Assembly: GCA_963978895.1 (NCBI GenBank) | Contig: OZ022244.1 | Span: 31,885,194 to 31,949,193, forward strand | Direction: 5' to 3' | DNA: 64,000 nt | From: Erpobdella octoculata | Lineage: Eukaryota > Annelida > Clitellata > Hirudinida > Erpobdellidae | Part shown: in pieces, positions 49,908-64,000 of the stretch | Layout: each line of letters begins with the position of its first letter | Position numbering within the stretch: position 1 is the first letter of the stretch | Translations under genes and position numbers: made by a program | Notes under the pieces: model-generated | Told to the model about the DNA's origin: nothing | Databases searched by the model: none | Seen by the model: the letters and a program-made list of their open reading frames with translations, nothing else

Positions 49908-51061
49908 ACACTGCGGTCAAGAAGGCCAGAGTCTTCTCAGAAGTTCAGAGTGGTCCTTCAGATGATATGGAACTGACTCAACGTGTGACTATTCTACCGC
50001 GATACTTTTTTTTTATTTGAGCACAATTTCGTTTTTCTTTATATTTGGTTGCTTTGTACTGGCTATATAAGTTTTTTTCGTTTTGTTTACAAATTTTAAT
50101 TTATTTGCAACTAGAAACACTCGTTTATCTCTTTGATTATGTTCATTTAACTCCAACGATGTTTTGATATATCAACAAAATCATGAAATTCATGCAAAAT
50201 AAGCCGAAATTATTTCCTATGCACTTCTTTATGACCCGGAGACAGTTGAATTACACAAGGCAAAAAAAAATAACAGAAGAAATTGAGTGCATAGAAAATA
50301 AAACATAAGATTCCTTTCCTTAAAAAAAGAAAGAAATTAGGAAAAACAGCACTGCATATAGAACATGTAAAAAAATTACAAACACAGTATACAATTTTAA
50401 GATATTACAAACGCACAAAAACACGTGCACATTGTAAGCATCATTAGCAGCAGCAGCAGTAATTTAAAGTGAGATAGAACTGGTGAAAGTCACTGATAGT
50501 TACACGGGAGAATTCATGACGCATCTCTGCAATCGGAGAATAAAAAGAGAGAAAAACGATTCAAGATTCCAAACTCATCGTTTAACGCAGGTTCGCGGGG
50601 TCACACGTGGGGGGCGGGTCCATTTGAAATTGGTCTTCGAACTTACGGAATGTCAAACTCCTAACTAACGATCGAGCGCGATCGAATACTGAACAGTCGA
50701 TACGCCCTTTGTACTAAAAAAAAAGTATTTCAAGCTGAAATTTAACGATTATATTTGAACGAATCTTATACAGCAGTAATTGAAATATATGGACATATAC
50801 ATCATCACAATCATTATCGCCGCTATTGTCATCACCATGAACACGCCACTAGTATCACAGAAAAGTAAGTAAAATTGAGAATATTACATCTTAACAAAGA
50901 TTGATATATTGTCATCACATCGATGACAACTAACAATAACAAATAGCACGTCAAAATAAACATTAAAATATATTTAAACTCAACAAATAATCGAATTAAT
51001 CTCGGCATAGGTCGTCAGGTCAAGCGAGACGATACGACAACCGCTCTACGGAATTGCACTT
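49908..51061. other. Region between convergent USP-C and DegT genes
   Basis: Both genes end into this 1.15 kb, so it should hold both 3' untranslated regions. I see no exon or repeat of note. An aataaa at about 50300 could serve USP-C. Confidence 0.5.
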
Positions 51062-53597
51062 TCATAACTTCGACTTCAACAGCGGCAAAGTCGTCGACGT
51101 TGACGACCACAGTGGAGAAAGTCCGTCTAGCGACCCGGCCGTCGAGGTCGTGCTCGGAACGACGTCGTCTTCGCTTTCGACGGCCCGACGCAGAGCCCGG
51201 CAGACTTTGTCGATCTCCGCGAACGGGATCGTCTTATTGATCGGCAAGTAGATGACGTGATCGATCAGGAATTCCGCCTCCGCGCTCTCCCCCGGTGCAG
51301 ACGAAATGGCGGGCAAGCCACCGTGAAGTTCGGGCAATTCCGGGAACGTTTCGGAACGATCGGACTCGTCGTTCCGATGCAAACCCTTCTCGATCTCCGT
51401 TGTTTCGTCACTTAAAAAACGCTCCCCGATGGCGCCGCGACGCCCCGTGTCGTCCAATTCTCCTCCGTCACGGCGTCGAGAAGTCGCGTCGGTCTTTAAA
51501 GGCGGTCGTACGCGAGGCCACGGCCTGTCGGATTTGACGACGCTCAGCTGGGTCGCCCCCCTGTAGGCGTCGACTCCGTGGCTGTTCAGAGATTCTATCA
51601 CTTTGCAGGGATTTTTCTTGATTGAAATATTAAAATATAGAAATTAATTGAGAAAAAAAAAATATATTGAAATTATTTATTTGCATTTAATAAATGTAAC
51701 TGGATGAAAAACGCCCAGCAAACAAATCAAAATCAAGAGGCAGACACTCCTGAAATCCCATTCAAGCACACAAGAACATTAAAAAATGATTCTATAAATA
51801 AACCGTGACATTTGATTTCGTAACGAACTTCACCCTCTAATAAGAACTCACCACGACGACAGGGAAGAGCCAGTGGTTCCTCACCTCCGCGTCGCGTCCG
51901 ACGGGGTAGACCCGGGCCGGCAGGCCCCGGAGGGCGTATTCGGCCTTAACGTTCGCCACGTCGAAATCTTCGGCGTCGAACCTGGAGAGCCGCGTCTTCA
52001 GCATAGCGAGCAACGCGTTGCACGGCTGCTGCCTGGCCCTCGCCAGCATCTGGTTGGGAAAGCTCCGGAGCATTCCGACGACGCGGTTCTTGATGTCGAC
52101 GTCGAGCTTCCTCGAGACGTACAGGCCCGGCCTGACCACGCTCGGGCAGTTGAGCAGTGCGTAAACGATCGAAAGCTTCATCAGCTGAAAGCGTCCGATT
52201 GAACGGTTTTAGAATTTTTTAGTTTGAGCAATTTTATTAAAAAAATATATAAAAAATAATCTTTGCATAAACTATTGAAAGCTTCGTCGGCTGAAACCGT
52301 CCGATTGAACGGGTTTTAGAATTTTTACGTTGAACAATTTTATTAAAAAATATATAAAAAAAATAATCTACTCGTAAGACAATGTGATTCAAAATACCAA
52401 GTTGACCGTCTAACCCGGTTGAGGTAATCGAAGTGAGACTGCATGGGATCCGTTTCGTACAAACTCTTCATCCGGTAATACAAATTCTCGTCATTCACCT
52501 TCGCGATCGCCCCTCCGAAAGCCGTGTAATACTTGATCGGACCGAAGCTGAAGAGGCTCAGATCCGACTCGGGGTGGCCCAGGTAGTCGAGTCCCGAAAA
52601 CCCTTCGGCCCAGTCCTCGACCACGGCCAGCCCGTACCTCTTGGCAGCCCTCACGAATGGCTCCATGTCGAAGCCCCGTCCGTAGATGTTAGCAACCAAG
52701 AGCACTTTAGTCTTTGAAGTGACGAGGCTTTCCAGCAGCTCCAGTTTCGGCCGCATGGTCGTCATGTCGACGTCCAAGGCGACGACTTCGAGCCCGTTGG
52801 AGTGCACGACCTGCACCATCGCGGGGATGTTCACGGCGGACATCACCACCTCCGAGCCAGGAGGAAAGCGTCGCGCCCTGAAGAACAGGTCGAGGCCCGT
52901 CCGTACGGAGAGGCACGGCAGAACGGAGTTCGGGTTGGACTCGCTCGAGAAAAGGTCCCGGATGTCGGATAGCAGCTGGTCGCGATTCGTCGGCGGTTTT
53001 AAGCACCAGCTCGCTGACTGGAAAAAGTCTTTCCAGGTGGCATCTGGAATTAAATAAAATATAAATTAAATTAAAAACAATAAAACACAAGTTTTTAAGT
53101 AAATAAAATTAAAAACAATAAAACACAAGTTTTTAAGTGAATAAAATTAAAAACAATAAAACACAAGTTTTTAAGTGAATAAAATTAAAAGCAATAAACA
53201 CAAGTTTTTTTAGGTAATCTCCCAGTATAGCATTTGTGTCGGCTTATTAGATCAATGTGGCTGAACATTCGGCAAGCTACTTTACCTTTTCAAGTCATAA
53301 AGAACCTGAACAGGAAAGGTTTGTAACGTGATTACTGTTTGTATATATTCGGAATATTCGGCTTCCAAAGTAATGTCATTAGCTAAAAAATTAACTCAGG
53401 ATTATATACTTTAGGTTTTAGGTCTATAGATTAAGCAATTTGAATTTCATTATAAGCCAAAAACATGCATTAATTAGTTATTATAATTTAACAATACCAT
53501 TCCATTAAATATTAAATAAATTTCAAACTAAAGTAATAAGAGAAAATGATCCACCTATAAATACAGATGTATAAGGCACGATGTTACTGTAAGACAT
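51062..53597 (-). CDS. DegT/DnrJ/EryC1/StrS-family PLP aminotransferase
   Basis: Fold-type I, pyridoxal-phosphate enzyme of the sugar aminotransferase superfamily; the substrate is unknown. Exons 53555-53597 (start, MSYSNIVPYTSVFI), 52415-53043, 51852-52184 and 51062-51616 (stop) join in phase to 519 residues. Landmarks: PPGSEVVMSAVNIPAMVQVV, then LEVVALDVDM, KTKVLLVANIYGRGFDMEPF, VVEDWAEGFSG (Asp158 would bind the pyridine nitrogen) and SLFSFGPIKYYTAFGGAIAK, where Lys185 is the expected Schiff-base lysine. The C-terminus HVIYLPINKTIPFAEIDKV is typical. Between about residues 366 and 450 a charged, low-complexity stretch interrupts the small domain, making the protein about 100 residues longer than bacterial relatives (380-400). 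Coding exons are GC-rich against AT-rich introns. Exon 1 is short and rests on phase (1-nt carry-over giving Asp) and splice signals. Bacterial-type families like this are patchy in animals, so old horizontal transfer is possible. Confidence 0.85.
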
Positions 53598-54975
53598 AAG
53601 AAGCTGCGACCTCTATCGTGCCGTAGTTGCGATCTTGTTACCGTTGTTAACGAGTTCGTGGCCGTGCGTTTGTTGTCATCTACACACCTGTACGACGGTC
53701 AGTCAATTAATTATCATAATTGAATATAAATAAGATTGAATTGAAGAGTTTGATGACATCAGCACTCGAGTTATTGAATTAAAAAAATGAGTAGATTACC
53801 GACAAACTTGTTTTAATATTTTATTTTAAGCTTAGTAACTTAATTCATCCATTGAATAATTGAATTGTTCATTGATCGGAAGTTCAGATCTATTTATTTA
53901 GCAAATTAGCCAAAATTAGCCTAGCCTAATCAGCGCAAGTCATTATTAAACTGATCTAGTTCATTTTTTATTGTAAATATCGTATAAAATTAATTAAACT
54001 AAACTTGTACGCATAACAAACCGACACGTATTCTGTCTTTCTGCTGATGTTCTCAACTCAGTAGCATGAGATGAGAAATACGCTGTTGTTTACAAAACAT
54101 TTCAGCTTCCAAAAAGTGTGTAAAGTGAAATTTTTTTTTGCTTATAATTTGATTTGTTTTTCTGCAACGGGAAATGAAAATTTTCAATTAAAAATTGTCT
54201 AATTTAAAAACCATTTAGTTACTAATACAACAAAGCTCACAGTTTAACCTACTTTAGGTATAGAAGGAGGTTAGGATTAAAAGCTCAACACGTGTGGTCG
54301 TCATTAACGACTTACTTATCCGTTTGACGACCCTGAATAAGCAATTCCATTTCATTTCTATTTACTTATTTAGTAAGCCCTCAAACTTAATTAGTCAGAG
54401 GCTTAGCGGCATAGCGATGGGGCAGAGGGTACACGCGTCTCCAGGCGACATTTTAAAGAGCACAAAAAATTGAATGGGTATTTTAAAATGTTTAAAAAAA
54501 ATGCATAATACTACCCTCACCCGATTATCAGCTGTTTTTGGAGAAAAATTAGATTTTTTTTGGAAAAGTACCTACCTACCAATATAACTGCCTTTCCGCT
54601 TTCAGGTCACCAGCAATTTACGTCCCTGCTCTGGTACCTTCCTCAAGAACTCTCCTTCTCCCATTGACTCTACGTCACTCACTGCTTTCCGTTCCGTCGT
54701 GGAATGAAAACATTCCTGTTTGATAGTTTGATTAGTCCATGACCGAACGCTACTGCCCGCCACGCAATAGCGCTATACAAATTAACTGAATGATTGATTG
54801 AGATAAAAAGTTTCTAATAGAAACGTGGTGAGATTTTTGTTATTTTAATCTGGTCCGGTCAAAATGATTGATACCTTTGAAATAAAAAAAAACTTTATTT
54901 TTTGTTTACTTTTAACGTGATAGCCTACGTAGCCATTATTCAATAATTGTTTATTATTAATTTGTTTATATAAAA
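53598..54975. other. Divergent intergenic region
   Basis: The 1.4 kb between the DegT gene and the lectin/WSC gene should contain both promoters. No exon is seen. A copy of the ggtcatcag repeat family lies at 54405-54690. Confidence 0.45.
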
Positions 54976-62555
<7,580 letters not shown>

Positions 62556-62579
62556 GTGAATGATTGGTTTATTTTTTTG

Positions 62580-63235
62580 ACCAAAATGTAATCAACAAAA
62601 GTCCGACACTCACCACCAGACTCATATGTTATAAACTTATTATCTTCTTTTTTGAGCCAAGTGCTGGCTACAGCAAGGTTCAGTGAATCAGCAAATTCTA
62701 ATATCATCTCACCTTCCAGATTTTGCTTACCAAACCCACAACACCCATGAACACCTTCAAATCCATCAATTCCAGTTCCCATATGTCCATTAAAATCACC
62801 ACAGATCAACAAATTATCAAACTCCGCCTCGCTAATTGCGAGCCAGTCCCAAGCCTGGAGAAAGGAGGAGGGAAAAGTAAAAAGGATCAAATTCTGATAC
62901 ACGACAGGAAGTACTTAAGTGCTTCCTATATACAGCCATTAGAGTCTTAAAACACCTGGTGTAAAGGACTATAAACTATTATAAAAAAAAAAAAAAAAAA
63001 AAAACAAATTATCATCAACATTTATATCAGACACAGCCTTAATCTTCATAGCAAGAAATTTTTCTTTTCTCTCCATCGGCCGACCAACTTGCGGAGCATA
63101 TATAAACAACAAGTTCAGCACCGACTTACCCACAATTAAGTGAAGCAATAACAATCTCTCACACACACGCTTGACCTCCAACACATTCTCAACCAGCCTA
63201 TCAGCCACCAGCATTCATAAACCGAAATCTTAAAA
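62580..63235 (-). mobile_element. LINE endonuclease-domain fragment, split by a SINE
   Basis: Minus-strand frames: LVADRLVENVLEVKRVCERL through LLFIYAPQVGRPMERKEKF (right of the SINE), then LLICGDFNGHMGTGIDGFEG through GECRTFVDYILV (left of it). The YAPQ and GDFN motifs and the order of segments are those of the apurinic-endonuclease domain of RTE-like non-LTR retrotransposons. No reverse transcriptase follows, so the copy is truncated. It lies in an intron of the lectin/WSC gene in antisense orientation. Confidence 0.87.
62820..63003 (+). mobile_element. SINE inserted in the LINE endonuclease frame
   Basis: Starts aactccgcctcgctaattgc and ends in a poly(A) run of about 20. The target duplication ACAAATTATCA is perfect at 62809-62819 and 63004-63014. 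A B-box-like ggatcaaattctg suggests a tRNA-derived origin; this is weaker than the insertion evidence. Confidence 0.92.
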
Positions 63236-63496
63236 AATTTTTATAATTTAATTATTTAATTATAAATTAGTTTATTTTTATTTTGAAAAAAAAAATTACT
63301 TTCCCTTAATACGGCTGACCGAACTGTTTTATCTCCATTAAACACCAACGGATAAACACATTTTTTCAAACGTGACAAAACCGGCTAATTATCTTACTTA
63401 TGTGTACCAAATTTCAATGAAATCTGTTCAGAGGTTTTCATTTGATGCTAGAATGTTTAATATAAATGTTTAAAAATATATTTGAACGTGTTGATA

Positions 63497-63690
63497 AACA
63501 AGTAAAGGAAAAAACGAGTTTTTAACACAAACTTTTATTTCAAATACACTCGATTTAAAAATACGAAAAATTTTCAAATTAAGTTTTTTTTAATCATGTA
63601 TTGTCATCCAATATAAAGCTATGCTGAAAGTTTCAGCTTCCTAGCTAGTCAAAAAGCTGGTTAAATTTTACTTGCAAGACTATACAGTGG
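63497..63690 (-). repeat. 'gagtgtatttgaaat' dispersed repeat, inverted copy
   Basis: Inverted relative to 56728-56935: aaaggaaaaaacgagttttt, caaatacactcgattt, atgtattgtcatccaatata, ctagctagtcaaaaagctgg. Confidence 0.82.
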
Positions 63691-64000
63691 CGGATCTAAA
63701 CACCTTTGGCGGGTGGACCAAACAAATAGCGGGATGGGCCAAAAATGGCGGAAAGAGCAAAAAACGGTAGGGGGGCCAAAAGCGACAAGAGTGGGGCCAA
63801 AAACAGCGGGAAAAGCAAACATTTGATCTTAGACCAACAAACCCCACTGAAAAACAAATACCGGATGCTGAAAATTTTGTAATTTACCTAAAAAGTAGTC
63901 AATTTATTTTTCTAAATTTGGTCAATTTGAATTTTTTTTATTTATTGTTAGTTTCAAACGTTATTTCTTGTATTAATATTGTTTCAATTTTTTTAGTATA
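63685..64000. repeat. 'cagtggcggatct' element, start
   Basis: Begins cagtggcggatctaaacacc and continues with short gggccaaaa units. Related to the ggtcatcag family through the cagtggcg terminus. Runs off the window. Confidence 0.5.

Overview
The window is animal nuclear DNA. Genes are split by many phase-consistent GT-AG introns, the background is AT-rich, and there are long trinucleotide and (TA)n microsatellites, tRNA-derived SINEs, LINE fragments and DNA transposons. A ciliary gene, a SANTA-domain centromere gene and a secreted WSC/EGF gene point to a metazoan. A lophotrochozoan is my guess, from the universal-stress-protein cluster and the SINE style; nothing here proves the phylum. All exon models below were built by hand from splice signals, reading phase and family resemblance.

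Left part (about 1-20,150, minus strand). Two genes lie head to tail, with 265 bp between the stop of one and the start of the other. KNL2/MIS18BP1 (20146 to 10506) is a complete 12-exon, 809-residue model carrying a SANTA domain and a C-terminal CENP-C motif, so it is a candidate CENP-A loading factor. DRC11/IQCA1 (from 10240 to beyond the left edge) is a nexin-dynein regulatory complex protein; its N-terminal and IQ regions are here and the expected AAA domain is not. A hAT element with perfect 8-bp target duplications sits in the last KNL2 intron, and a mariner-type MITE sits in another KNL2 intron.

Middle (about 24,300-49,900, plus strand). Three tandem universal stress protein (UspA-fold) genes share identical intron positions and phases. 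The second and third keep the nucleotide-binding G-2x-G-9x-G-S signature; the first has lost it. Their introns are full of minisatellites, SINEs and MITEs.

Right part. A complete 4-exon gene on the minus strand (53597 to 51062) encodes a DegT/DnrJ/EryC1/StrS-type PLP aminotransferase. Diverging from it on the plus strand (54976 to beyond the right edge) is a secreted-protein gene with a lectin-like segment, a WSC domain and EGF-like modules.

Most striking non-coding signal: at 59,755-60,379, inside an intron of the lectin/WSC gene, three short motifs have the hammerhead ribozyme layout. All three stems are preserved by compensatory changes between the two sequence types. Two copies form the arms of a large inverted repeat bounded by (TA)n tracts.
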